From SFHK01 sp964554795 (GTDB lineage: Bacteria; Bacillota; Clostridia; Christensenellales; Aristaeellaceae): 64,000 nt of DNA. The stretch is from contig CAZKQB010000010.1 in assembly GCA_964554795.1 (NCBI GenBank), forward strand, positions 10,453 to 74,452, given 5' to 3'. Made by a program: the position numbers and the translations under genes. The notes under the pieces are model-generated. The model did no database searches. It was not told the DNA's origin and saw nothing but the letters and a program-made list of their open reading frames with translations. Of this stretch, positions 55,069-63,459 are shown one piece after another; the stretch's first letter is position 1, and each line of letters begins with the position of its first letter.

Positions 55069-56557
55069 AAGACAGCCGCGCGTGCATCTATGGTTCGCGC
55101 TTTTGATGATTACGCTGCTTTCCTTCGTAACTGCGGCAGCGGCATTCGCAGGTATGAACGCAGTCGGCGACGCGCTGATTCGAAATCGAATCTACACGCG
55201 GGAAAAAATCTATGCCCGTGAAAAGGAATATCTCTCCGAGCTACTTGCCGACATGTCAGAGAACAGCTATGGCTTTTCAGACCGAGAGCGAATTCAGCAG
55301 TGGGTTCGCAAAAGGAAGGATCTGATGCTTGCGGTGTACGACGCCGCGAACCTGTACCGGCAGGATTCGAATGGCGTCCTGTATGCGGGCGTGTCGGATG
55401 CGCTGTCGATGTACGACCTTCTGCAGGACCAGTATTCCGAATACTGGTATAGCTGCCTGATCAGCACCGGTCGAAGCTCGATGCGCTCCCGTGTGGTAAA
55501 GGTGATGTATTATCCCATGTACCGTGCGCGCGACATTGCTGTGACAATCGAGATTGCGGCGGCATTCCTGCTATTTGTCGCTTTGCTGCTTCTGTGCATT
55601 CGTAGAAAAACGCGTTATATCGAGCTTCTCAGCCGCCAGCTGCAGGTGATGCAGGGCGGAGAGCTTTCTGTTCCGATGGTTATCCGCGGCCGCGATGAGC
55701 TGACGACGCTGGCGGAGGATATTGACGAAATGCGCAGGTCGTTTATTGAACGGCTGGAGCACGAGGAGGAAATGACGAAAAACGCCTCCGAGCTGCTCAC
55801 GGCCATGTCGCACGATTTGCGTACGCCGCTCACCAGCCTGATCGGCTATCTGGACATTGTGGATTTGGGAAAGTGTCATTCGCCCGAGCAGGTGCAGAAA
55901 TACGTGCATTCGAGCAAGCAAAAGGCCTATCAGATCAAGGAAATGACGGATAAGCTGTTCGAGTACTTCCTCGTGTACTCAGAAAACGACAGGCCCGTGG
56001 AAAAGGAGCGGATGGATGCCTCGATGCTGTTTGCGCAGCTGTGGTCGGAAAGTGCGCTGAGCTTGGAAACAGAGGGCTTCCGGGTGGATATGCGTGCAGA
56101 GGAAAGCACCTGTGAGGTACTGGCGAATGTGCCGCTGCTGAGACGGGTGTTTGACAACATCGTATCCAACGTGCGAAAGTATGCTGACCCGGCGCAGCCA
56201 GTCATAGCAGAAATGCGTGCCTGTGCAAACGGTTACCGCGTGGAAGAGCGCAACGCCGTGGCCGACGTGCCGCGAGGGGAAAGCTCCGGAATCGGGGTTG
56301 CGTCCTGCAAAAAGATCATGGAAAGCCACGGCGGCTCCTTTGAAATCGGGAAGCATGGCGAGCAATGCGTATGCATCCTTTTTATCCCCTCTGCTCCCGC
56401 ATTGGATTCCGCCGCGGGGCATCCGGAAGACGCAGATACGCAAGCTGCCTCTGTGTCGCCGGTTCGTCCGGCCGAGGGGCTTCCGGAAGACGCAGACACG
56501 CCGCCGGTTCGTGCAGCTGCGGCGGCTTCGGAAGGCACCTACACGGAAGGCAACTAA
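55061..56557 (+). CDS. Sensor histidine kinase with repetitive C-terminal tail
   Basis: TTG 55061 overlaps the regulator stop. The 498-residue protein has a membrane helix near 15-38, an extracytoplasmic sensor region of about 125 residues, a second helix near 165-185, a HAMP-like linker (QLQVMQGGELSVPMVIRGR), the HisKA box (AMSHDLRTPLTSLIGYL), and an ATPase domain with FDNIVSNVRKYAD, GESSGIGVASCKKIMESHGG. The last 55 residues consist of 20-residue degenerate repeats (AAGHPEDADT, AEGLPEDADT), unusual for kinases, and the DNA repeat continues past the stop. Confidence 0.85.
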   Translation: MTKRQPRVHLWFALLMITLLSFVTAAAAFAGMNAVGDALIRNRIYTREKIYAREKEYLSELLADMSENSYGFSDRERIQQWVRKRKDLMLAVYDAANLYRQDSNGVLYAGVSDALSMYDLLQDQYSEYWYSCLISTGRSSMRSRVVKVMYYPMYRARDIAVTIEIAAAFLLFVALLLLCIRRKTRYIELLSRQLQVMQGGELSVPMVIRGRDELTTLAEDIDEMRRSFIERLEHEEEMTKNASELLTAMSHDLRTPLTSLIGYLDIVDLGKCHSPEQVQKYVHSSKQKAYQIKEMTDKLFEYFLVYSENDRPVEKERMDASMLFAQLWSESALSLETEGFRVDMRAEESTCEVLANVPLLRRVFDNIVSNVRKYADPAQPVIAEMRACANGYRVEERNAVADVPRGESSGIGVASCKKIMESHGGSFEIGKHGEQCVCILFIPSAPALDSAAGHPEDADTQAASVSPVRPAEGLPEDADTPPVRAAAAASEGTYTEGN

Positions 56558-56665
56558 ATGCGAGCTGCCTCCGTGTTACCGGTTTGTCCCGCCGCGGGGC
56601 ATCCGGAAGATATATCCGCGCCGCCGGTTCGTACAAGCAAGGGGCTGCCGGAAAGTGCGGACGAA
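56405..56665. repeat. Degenerate 60-bp tandem repeat at the end of the kinase gene
   Basis: The motif gccgcggggcatccggaaga recurs at 56411, 56471 (two changes) and 56591, that is at 60 and 120 bases, with a worn unit between. The array begins in the kinase coding region, crosses its stop at 56557 and continues to about 56665. Because 60 is a multiple of three, copy-number change would lengthen or shorten the tail without a frameshift. Confidence 0.7.
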
Positions 56666-56717
56666 GAAAAAGCCAAGTGAATCGGGCGTACGGCCCGTTC
56701 GCTCGGCTGTAAAGGAT

Positions 56718-57746
56718 TCAGATCGTCGCCGGAAAGCTCTCGTGGAGAAACTCATAGAAGTCTAGCGCGCGCCATTCGTGTCCGCCATCGTGCAGCGAAT
56801 GGCGCAGCTTTTTCTCTGCGTCAAGCGCAGCATAGGCATTGCGGGCGATTGAAACCTGCGTATATACATTCTGAATTCGTCCAATGTTCCCGTTCAGATG
56901 GTCGTTTTCGCCGGACTCAATGAACAGAGGTCGTGGCGCGATCAGCGCGCCCAGGTCTCCACAGTCGAAGAAGCGCCACAGGTTGGGCACGAAGTTGCAT
57001 GCACAGTTGTGCGGCAGCAGGAGAAGCGATTCCTTGAAGCCATAGAACCAGCCGCCTACCTCGGCGAACGCTACGCGCTCGTCGCATGCGGCAAAGAACA
57101 GCGTCTGCTGCCCGCCGCCGGAGAAGCCGCCCGCGGCCAGCCGTCCGTCCACGTCCGAACGGGACAGCGCGTAATCCGCCAGCCGCATCAGATCCCACAC
57201 CTCCATGCCGCACACTGAATAGCCCAGCGCAATGGCGAGATTGTTCAGAGGCCCGTGCGAGCAGCTTTTTTTACGGTCATCGCCCGCATCCATGAATTCG
57301 CGGCGGTCGCCAGAGCCTCGCGCGTCCGGAGCAAACACCAGATAGCCGCGTTTCACAAGCGACAGTGCCATCACGTCTCGCCCGACATCGGGCGCGATCG
57401 TCCGCTCGCTTCCGCCGCCGTGTCCATGCGGCACGATGAACGCGGCGCGGCGGTCCGAGGGCGAAGCGCCGTCCGGCACGAGCACGTAAAAGGGCATGCG
57501 CACGTCCGGCTCGGTTTCAATTTCCATGCGGTCAACGCGGTATCCGTCGCGCGGTTCGCTGGAAATTGCAGCCGGATTCAGCGGACAGGATTCAAAACGG
57601 TTCAGCGAAAGCAGCTCCTTCAGCTTTTCGCGCGCCTCGCGCTGCCAGGCGAGCAAAGCCTCCTGTCCTACCTGCGGCGCCGGCATCGTGCGAGCTTCGC
57701 GGTCAAATACGTTCTCCATATGCGGAAGAATCGAATAACGTTCCAT
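56718..57746 (-). CDS. Alpha/beta-hydrolase esterase (acetyl xylan esterase/dienelactone hydrolase-like)
   Basis: ATG at 57744-57746 has a ggaggtg site; the frame is open further upstream but without support. The 342-residue protein shows IVPHGHGGGSERT (oxyanion region), LVKRGYLVFAPDARGSGDRR, GGFSGGGQQTLFFAACD (nucleophile Ser), APRPLFIESGENDHLNG (Asp) and HDGGHEWRALDFYEFL (His). No signal peptide, so it is cytoplasmic. It belongs with large esterases that act on carbohydrate esters. Monocistronic and leftward. Confidence 0.8.
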   Translation of the reverse strand: MERYSILPHMENVFDREARTMPAPQVGQEALLAWQREAREKLKELLSLNRFESCPLNPAAISSEPRDGYRVDRMEIETEPDVRMPFYVLVPDGASPSDRRAAFIVPHGHGGGSERTIAPDVGRDVMALSLVKRGYLVFAPDARGSGDRREFMDAGDDRKKSCSHGPLNNLAIALGYSVCGMEVWDLMRLADYALSRSDVDGRLAAGGFSGGGQQTLFFAACDERVAFAEVGGWFYGFKESLLLLPHNCACNFVPNLWRFFDCGDLGALIAPRPLFIESGENDHLNGNIGRIQNVYTQVSIARNAYAALDAEKKLRHSLHDGGHEWRALDFYEFLHESFPATI

Positions 57747-57820
57747 GGGCGACACCTCCGTTTTTTTTTCGTTACCTTCATTATCGCTGTACGCCCGCGC
57801 GTTGTCAAGCATTTTCGCGA

Positions 57821-57849
57821 TTGACAGATGAAACGCTATCGGATATAAT
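57821..57849 (+). promoter_or_regulatory. Consensus promoter of the ECF transporter gene
   Basis: TTGACA (57821-57826) and TATAAT (57844-57849) with a 17-base spacer. Transcription should start near 57856, leaving a leader of about 138 nt. Confidence 0.85.
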
Positions 57850-57856
57850 TTCAGAA

Positions 57857-57994
57857 AGCAGAGGGAATGTGCCTGCGTGCCAGAAAACGCAAACACATTC
57901 CCGGTTTTGATAAGTAAGCAGGAAATGCGTCAGAAGAAGACGTGGGCTTATGCGTCGGCTGACGTTTTTTACGTCTGAAAGGGGTCTGGACGGA
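57857..57994 (+). promoter_or_regulatory. Riboswitch-like leader with terminator
   Basis: The leader forms a 9-base stem GGGAATGTG (57863-57871)/CACATTCCC (57894-57902) with an inner GCGT/ACGC helix. It is followed by a terminator CGTCAG (57928-57933)/CTGACG (57959-57964) plus TTTTTT, before the ribosome site. Such a layout (aptamer-like domain, terminator, vitamin transporter) is typical of metabolite riboswitches. The sequence does not match the consensus of FMN, TPP, THF, preQ1 or cobalamin classes as I know them. Confidence 0.5.
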
Positions 57995-58534
57995 ATGAAC
58001 ACGCATCTTCGTAGGCTCGTATTCTCGGCCATGTTTCTTACGCTGTGCATGGTGCTTCCCTTTTTGACGATGCAGCTTCCTGAAATCGGCGGCATGCTGT
58101 CGCCGATGCATTTTCCGGTGCTGCTGTGCGGCTTTGTCTGCGGTCCTGTGTGGGGTGCGCTGGTCGGTCTGGTTGCCCCGATTCTGCGATCGATCCTCTT
58201 CGGTATGCCGCCGCTGTTCCCGACGGCGACGGCAATGGCCGTGGAAATGGCGGTTTATGGCGCGGTGACCGGACTCATGTACCGCGCTTTGCCCCGGAAA
58301 GCGTGGGCGTTGTGGATTTCATTGGTTATTGCCATGCTGGCTGGACGCATTGCATGGGGGCTTGTGATGTATCTGCTAATGGCTGTGAAGGGCTCTGACT
58401 TCACCATGACAGCGTTTTTCGCGGGGGCATTCGTGAAGGCGTGGCCGGGTATTCTTTGCCAGCTTGTGCTGGTGCCTGCGCTGGTACCGGTGCTATCCAA
58501 GGCCGGCTTGATGAAGGAAGGGAAATTTCAATGA
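57995..58534 (+). CDS. ECF transporter S component
   Basis: ATG 57995 follows gaaagggg. The 179-residue protein has five to six membrane helices (LVFSAMFLTLCMVLPFLTM, FPVLLCGFVCGPVWGALVG, TAMAVEMAVYGAVTGLMY, WISLVIAMLAGRIAWGLVM, CQLVLVPALVPVLSKAGLM). The segment MHFPVLLCGFVCGP in loop/helix 2-3 is typical of S components, which bind a vitamin and use a shared EcfAAT module encoded elsewhere. Substrate unknown. The controlled leader supports a vitamin or precursor. Confidence 0.8.
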   Translation: MNTHLRRLVFSAMFLTLCMVLPFLTMQLPEIGGMLSPMHFPVLLCGFVCGPVWGALVGLVAPILRSILFGMPPLFPTATAMAVEMAVYGAVTGLMYRALPRKAWALWISLVIAMLAGRIAWGLVMYLLMAVKGSDFTMTAFFAGAFVKAWPGILCQLVLVPALVPVLSKAGLMKEGKFQ

Positions 58535-58977
58535 AGCGTGTCCTGGTGAGCGCGTGTCTCTTGGGACTGCCATGCCGATACGATGGACGCTCGGTACCCA
58601 CAGCTCTGGACGAGTTGAACCGCGTAGCGGCGATAATCCCGTTTTGTCCGGAAATCTACGGCGGTTTGCCGACCCCAAGACCTTCTGCGGAGCGGCTCGG
58701 CGGCTGCGTAAGGACAAGGGACGGTGTAGACGTCACCGAAGCGTTCCGGAAGGGCGCGGCGCTGGCGGTCGAAACGGCGAAGGCGCTGGGCTGCCGCTAC
58801 GCGCTTTTGAAGGACAAAAGTCCGTCCTGCGGTCGCGGTCGTATCTATGACGGCACGTTTGCCGGAGTCTTGACGGAGGGCAATGGCGTAGCTGCCGAAG
58901 CGCTGGAGTGCGCAGGCGTGCGCGTGTTCATGCCGCAGGAGATGGACGCGCTTCTGTCGGCGCTTCAGGAGGATTGA
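58531..58977 (+). CDS. DUF523/TudS-like protein
   Basis: The 148-residue protein contains SACLLGLPCRYDGRS near the start, PFCPEIYGGLPTPRPSAER and LLKDKSPSCGRGRIYDGTF: the three conserved cysteine positions of DUF523. A member, TudS, is an Fe-S 2-thiouracil desulfidase. The start overlaps the ECF gene stop (ATGA), so both are co-expressed; a link between the imported compound and a thiolated base is possible but not shown. Confidence 0.85.
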   Translation: MKRVLVSACLLGLPCRYDGRSVPTALDELNRVAAIIPFCPEIYGGLPTPRPSAERLGGCVRTRDGVDVTEAFRKGAALAVETAKALGCRYALLKDKSPSCGRGRIYDGTFAGVLTEGNGVAAEALECAGVRVFMPQEMDALLSALQED

Positions 58978-59127
58978 AGCGCTGCTTCGCAATCGGGCGG
59001 CGCGTCCGGCGGTATCATTTGAACAGCTGCAGCATGCCAATTTCCTGGTTTCCACCCTGTAACCCTTGAAATTTGCACATGTACTGGATATTCTTCTATG
59101 CGATGCTGCCATAGCAAACGGCGTTTT

Positions 59128-59172
59128 CGCGGCGGGCATGTTGTTGACACTGCCCGCCGCGAAGGCTATAAT
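59128..59172 (+). promoter_or_regulatory. Promoter with large inverted repeat around the -35 box
   Basis: TTGACA (59144-59149) and TATAAT (59167-59172) are 17 bases apart. A perfect 11-base inverted repeat, CGCGGCGGGCA (59128-59138) and TGCCCGCCGCG (59151-59161), brackets the -35 box. It is either an operator, perhaps for the XRE protein of the same operon, or the terminator of the DUF523 transcript. The remainder of 58978-59195 has no gene. Confidence 0.65.
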
Positions 59173-59195
59173 GGACCGGTAAGGAGTGATACAGT

Positions 59196-59672
59196 ATGAA
59201 AAAGCGTTCCTGTTTCGGCCTGTGGGCGGTCGTATGGCTGCTGGCGGCGGTGGGTGTGATCGTGTTTTTCGTCGTCGCACCGTGGACGGCGTTGTTTGCC
59301 AGGCAGCTTTTCCCGGCCTACCGGGCGTTCTTCTGGCCGGGACTGGCTTATACGTGGGTGATTGCCGCGCTGTATGCGCTGGCGCTCCTTGACTTTGCCC
59401 ACATCGTAGGCAATATCGCAGGGGATCATTCCTTTTGCAGGGATAATGCACGGCGGATGAACCGCATCTCCGCGCTCGCGCTGCTGGCGATGCTCTGGTT
59501 CGCAGTCGGTCTGGCCTGTTTGGCGCTCGCGCAAATGACTACGCCGGGGATCTGGCTGTTGTTTGCGTTTCTGATTTTTATGTCGCTGGTAATTGCCATG
59601 CTGGCGCGGGCGCTTGCACGGCTGACGGAGCGCGCCGCCGAGATCAAGGAAGAAAACGACCTGACGGTGTGA
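59196..59672 (+). CDS. DUF2975 membrane protein
   Basis: The 158-residue protein has four membrane helices (AVVWLLAAVGVIVFFVV, GLAYTWVIAALYALALLDF, ISALALLAMLWFAVGLACL, LLFAFLIFMSLVIAMLARAL) and GDHSFCRDNARRMNRIS between helices 2 and 3, with the conserved final ERAAEIKEENDLTV. DUF2975 proteins are nearly always followed by an XRE regulator, as here. Function unknown; probably a membrane sensor or modulator for that regulator. Confidence 0.85.
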   Translation: MKKRSCFGLWAVVWLLAAVGVIVFFVVAPWTALFARQLFPAYRAFFWPGLAYTWVIAALYALALLDFAHIVGNIAGDHSFCRDNARRMNRISALALLAMLWFAVGLACLALAQMTTPGIWLLFAFLIFMSLVIAMLARALARLTERAAEIKEENDLTV

Positions 59673-59680
59673 GGTGCGAA

Positions 59681-59902
59681 ATGGCAATCATCGTAAATGT
59701 AGACGTGATGCTTGCAAAGCGCAAGATGAGTGTAACGGAGCTTTCCGAACGCGTAGGTATCACGATGGCGAATATCTCCATCTTAAAAAATGGACACGCG
59801 CGCGCCATTCGCATGGAGACTCTGAATTCCATCTGTCGCGCGCTCGACTGCCAGCCAGGCGACCTGCTGGAATATGTGCCGGATGGGGAGGAAAATCGTT
59901 GA
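59681..59902 (+). CDS. XRE-family regulator (YozG-like, DUF2975 partner)
   Basis: The 73-residue protein (IIVNVDVMLAKRKMSVTEL, SERVGITMANISILKNGHA, RAIRMETLNSICRALDCQP, GDLLEYVPD) is the classic small Cro/CI regulator. It ends where the FolT gene begins (TTGA overlap). It may bind the inverted repeat at 59128-59161. Confidence 0.9.
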   Translation: MAIIVNVDVMLAKRKMSVTELSERVGITMANISILKNGHARAIRMETLNSICRALDCQPGDLLEYVPDGEENR

Positions 59903-60528
59903 ACAAAACACAAAAACGCGTACGCTTTCTCGTCTGCATTGCCATGCTGTCGGCAATGCAGGTGGTGCTTTCTCGTTTTCTCTCCATTCAAACGGCCGTT
60001 GCCAAAATCGGCTTTGGATTTGTGCCCGTGATGTTTGCGGGCGTACTGTATGGCGTGGGCGGCGGTGCGTTGGTAGGCGCGCTTTCAGATTTGGTGGGCG
60101 CGCTTTTGTTCCCAACGGGCAGCTATTTCCCCGGCTATACGCTGACTGCGGCGTTGTCCGGCGCGGTTTATGGTTGGCTGCTTCACGGACGAAACCGTAT
60201 TGCGCAAGGTTCGCAGGAGGGATGTAGACAAGGCTGTTGCCTGCGCGCCCTGTGGCACGGCGTTGCGCGAATTCTGCTTGCCTATGTCATCACCACGCTC
60301 TGCGTGACGCTGGCGCTGAATACCTTCTGGATCGCCCTCGGCAAAGGCTATTTGTATGTCGATGCAGTTGGGCGCGATTTTTCGAACGTGTGGATTCAGT
60401 TTCTGGCGCTGCTGCCTACGCGCCTGACACAGGCAGGCATCATGTTGGTCGTCCAGACGGTTGTGACCGATTTTCTTTTGGAAATTCTGCACCTCGATAT
60501 GCGCATACGGGATACGTTCCGCCTGTAG
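59899..60528 (+). CDS. folT: Folate-type ECF transporter S component (FolT family)
   Basis: TTG 59899 overlaps the previous stop. The 209-residue protein has six membrane helices and the folate-family signature AKIGFGFVPVMFAGVLYG, GALVGALSDLVGALLFPTG, SYFPGYTLTAALSGAVYG. These S components bind folate or related pterins and use the shared ECF energising module. A Cys-rich insertion (QEGCRQGCCLRAL, about residues 103-115) in the loop after helix 4 is unusual. No THF riboswitch is seen; expression depends on the DUF2975-XRE operon. Confidence 0.8.
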   Translation: MNKTQKRVRFLVCIAMLSAMQVVLSRFLSIQTAVAKIGFGFVPVMFAGVLYGVGGGALVGALSDLVGALLFPTGSYFPGYTLTAALSGAVYGWLLHGRNRIAQGSQEGCRQGCCLRALWHGVARILLAYVITTLCVTLALNTFWIALGKGYLYVDAVGRDFSNVWIQFLALLPTRLTQAGIMLVVQTVVTDFLLEILHLDMRIRDTFRL

Positions 60529-60790
60529 CTACATCATCACGATTGGGCGCTTCTGTTCCCGTGTATTGCCTTGCCATATAGAAGACCTTCTGTTGCACTT
60601 TTTATTCTACAACAGGAGACTCCGTTTTTCCGTTGTTCGTTGCTGGGAGAAACCGTCAACTTTTTTCTTTCGCAGGCGAAAAAACGCTCGCCCGTTTCGC
60701 GCAAAATTCACATACGCATGGTATGATAAAGCTACAAGCATTCTGCGCGCGTGCATTTCGCGCGATTTCATCATGTAAGGAGCGATTTCC

Positions 60791-62302
60791 ATGACTGTCC
60801 GCACCCGCTTTGCCCCTAGCCCCACGGGTTACCTGCATCTCGGCGGCCTGAGAACGGCGCTGTACACCTATCTGCACGCCCGCCACACGGGTGGCCGCTT
60901 CATTTTGCGCATTGAAGATACTGATCAGGAGCGCGAGATTCCCGGCGCCGTACAGAAGATTTACGATTCCATGCGTCAGGCCGGTCTGACCTACGACGAG
61001 GGCCCGGATGTGGGCGGCGAATACGGCCCCTATATCCAGAGCGAGCGCAAGGCGATGTATCTTCCCTATGCCAAGCAGCTGGTTGAAAGTGGTCACGCCT
61101 ATTACTGCTTCTGCACCAAGGAAAAGCTGGAGGCAGACCGCGAGCGCGCCGAAAAGGAGGGGCGTCCCTATAAATATGAAAAGGATTGCCTGAAGCTGAG
61201 CAAGGAAGAGGTTGAGCGCCGTCTGGCTGCGGGTGAGAGCTACGTCATTCGTCAGAACGTGCCTACCGAAGGAAAGGCCGGCTTCGACGATGTGCTGTAC
61301 GGACATGTCGAGGTGGACTGCTCCACGCTGGACGACAACGTGCTGATCAAGGCCGACGGTCTGCCCACATACAATTTTGCCAATGTCATCGACGACCACA
61401 CCATGGGCATTACTCATGTGATGCGCGGCACCGAGTATCTTTCCTCGGCGCCGAAGTATAACCTGCTGTATGAGGCCTTCGGCTGGCAGCCGCCGATGTA
61501 TGTCCACCTGCCGCCCGTTATGCGAGAGGACTTCCGCCGCGACAAGATGACCAAGGAAATCATTCCCGATGAGAACGGCAACCCTGTGACCATCGTGCGC
61601 AAGCTTTCTAAGCGCTACGGCGATCCAACGTTTGAGGACCTGCTGGAGCAGGGCTATCTGCGCGATGCCATCATCAATTTCATTGCGCTGTTAGGCTGGA
61701 GCCCGAAGGGGGAGCGCGAATTTTTCACGTTGTCCGAACTGGAGGAAATCTTTGACCTTGAGGGTATTAACAAGTCGCCAGCGCTGTTCGATATGAATAA
61801 GCTCACCTGGTTCAATGCCGAGTATGTCCGCCGTCTGTCCGCCGAGGAATACGAGAAAATCGCTACGCCGTGGCTTCATAGGGCGTTGGGCGAGGGCAGG
61901 TTTGATACCAAGCGTCTGTGTGAGCTTCTGCAGCCGCGTACCGAGGTATTCAATCAGCTGCCCGAGATGGTCGACTTCCTTTCGGAAATGCCGTCCTTCG
62001 ATAAGGAGCTGTATACCCATAAAAAGATGAAGACAAACCCCGAGGTCGCGCTGGACGCGCTGACCCGCATCCTTCCCGTGCTTGAGAAGCAGGAGGATTG
62101 GTCGGAAGCTGCGCTGCACGATGTCGTCATGAGTGCCATTCAGGAATTTGGCATGAAGAATGGCCAGATGCTATGGCCGCTGCGCATTGCCATTTCCGGA
62201 AAGGCCAACACGCCCGGCGGCGCGTTTGAAATTGCGTATCTGCTTGGAAAGGAAGAAACGCTGAAGCGACTGAACCATTCGATTGAGGAATTGAAGGCAT
62301 GA
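60791..62302 (+). CDS. gltX: Glutamate--tRNA ligase
   Basis: The 503-residue class I synthetase attaches glutamate to tRNA(Glu) (and probably tRNA(Gln), later amidated, as in most Bacillota). Motifs: RFAPSPTGYLHLGGLRTA (HIGH box), RIEDTDQERE, DGLPTYNFANVIDDHTMGI, RGTEYLSSAPKYNLLY and VRKLSKRYGDPTFEDL (KMSKS-type). ATG 60791 follows taaggagcgattt. Full length. Its stop overlaps the next gene by four bases. Confidence 0.97.
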   Translation: MTVRTRFAPSPTGYLHLGGLRTALYTYLHARHTGGRFILRIEDTDQEREIPGAVQKIYDSMRQAGLTYDEGPDVGGEYGPYIQSERKAMYLPYAKQLVESGHAYYCFCTKEKLEADRERAEKEGRPYKYEKDCLKLSKEEVERRLAAGESYVIRQNVPTEGKAGFDDVLYGHVEVDCSTLDDNVLIKADGLPTYNFANVIDDHTMGITHVMRGTEYLSSAPKYNLLYEAFGWQPPMYVHLPPVMREDFRRDKMTKEIIPDENGNPVTIVRKLSKRYGDPTFEDLLEQGYLRDAIINFIALLGWSPKGEREFFTLSELEEIFDLEGINKSPALFDMNKLTWFNAEYVRRLSAEEYEKIATPWLHRALGEGRFDTKRLCELLQPRTEVFNQLPEMVDFLSEMPSFDKELYTHKKMKTNPEVALDALTRILPVLEKQEDWSEAALHDVVMSAIQEFGMKNGQMLWPLRIAISGKANTPGGAFEIAYLLGKEETLKRLNHSIEELKA

Positions 62303-63444
62303 AATTTCCGAATTATGACCGCAGCTCGCTCTCTATCACGGCGAGCGTGATGAACTACTTCGGCGTGAAGATGGGCTATCCCTGTCTTCCTGAGCTGGAT
62401 GGGGCGCTGAAGAACGCGGCGCCCCGCGTAGTGATCGTGATGGTGCTGGACGGTATGGGTGAAAACCTGCTCAGGCGCCGCTTGCCGGAGGACAGCTTCT
62501 TCCGCACGCATGACGTCTGCCCGCTTTCTGCTGTGTTTCCGTCTACGACTACAGCCGCAACGACCAGTATCTGGTCGGGTCTGTCTCCGCTGGAGCATGG
62601 CTGGCTGGGCTGGAGTCTGTATTTTAAGGAGTGCGGCCGCCAGATCGATACCTTCCTGAACCGGGACAGTCATACCGGCGAGGTATATCCCGGCCCGTCC
62701 CCGGCGGAAAAGCTGATGCCTGTCCCGTCTGGCTTCGCACGCCTGAATGGAAAGGTGGAAACGCATGCGGTATTCCCGTTTCCAAGCTATTCCACCAACG
62801 GAGCTGACTTCGTACATACCTACGATGGTCACGATTTTGCCGACTGCGCGCGGGTTGTCCGCGAGGTGAGTGCCGAGCCGGGGAAAAAGCTTGTGTGCGT
62901 CTACTTCACTGAGCCTGACCATACCATGCACGAAACCGGCGTTGCTTCCGAACGGACGCAGCAGAATTTTGAAGCCCTGAACGCACAGGCTGAAGCTCTC
63001 GCGACGGCGTTGCCTCGTGACGCGCTGATGCTTATCACGGCGGATCACGGCCTTGTGGACGCAACCGAGCGCATTGACCTTGAGCAGATTCCGCAACTGA
63101 ATGAGTGTCTGCTGATGCCGCCGTCCATTGAGGCGCGCGCTGCCAGTCTGTTTGTAAAACCAAACCGTAAGGCACAGTTCGAACGTGAGTTTCGGGCGGT
63201 TTGCCGCGACGAATTTGTGCTGATTCCGCATGAAGAGGTCTTTTCGAGTCATCTTCTGGGCCGCGGAACTCCGCATCCCAAATGTGAGGACTTTGTAGGC
63301 GATTACCTTGCCTGTGCGGTTGGGAAAAGCTATCTGCGCTATACGACGCTTGCGACCAAGCCCTTCACGCTCATTGGCCAGCATGCTGGTCTGACCGACG
63401 ATGAAATGATCGTGCCCCTGATTCTTGCGCGCGGCGAGGCATAA
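62299..63444 (+). CDS. Alkaline-phosphatase-superfamily (nucleotide pyrophosphatase-like) hydrolase
   Basis: The 381-residue protein has VVIVMVLDGMGENLLRRRL (metal Asp), FPSTTTAATTSIWSGLSP (nucleophile Thr), YFTEPDHTMHETG (metal Asp/His) and MLITADHGLVDATERIDL (metal Asp-His), the metal site of the type I phosphodiesterase/nucleotide pyrophosphatase group. It lacks a signal peptide, so acts in the cytoplasm. Coupled to gltX (ATGA), though no functional link is evident. Confidence 0.85.
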   Translation: MKFPNYDRSSLSITASVMNYFGVKMGYPCLPELDGALKNAAPRVVIVMVLDGMGENLLRRRLPEDSFFRTHDVCPLSAVFPSTTTAATTSIWSGLSPLEHGWLGWSLYFKECGRQIDTFLNRDSHTGEVYPGPSPAEKLMPVPSGFARLNGKVETHAVFPFPSYSTNGADFVHTYDGHDFADCARVVREVSAEPGKKLVCVYFTEPDHTMHETGVASERTQQNFEALNAQAEALATALPRDALMLITADHGLVDATERIDLEQIPQLNECLLMPPSIEARAASLFVKPNRKAQFEREFRAVCRDEFVLIPHEEVFSSHLLGRGTPHPKCEDFVGDYLACAVGKSYLRYTTLATKPFTLIGQHAGLTDDEMIVPLILARGEA

Positions 63445-63459
63445 TGGGGAGGGCTAAAT

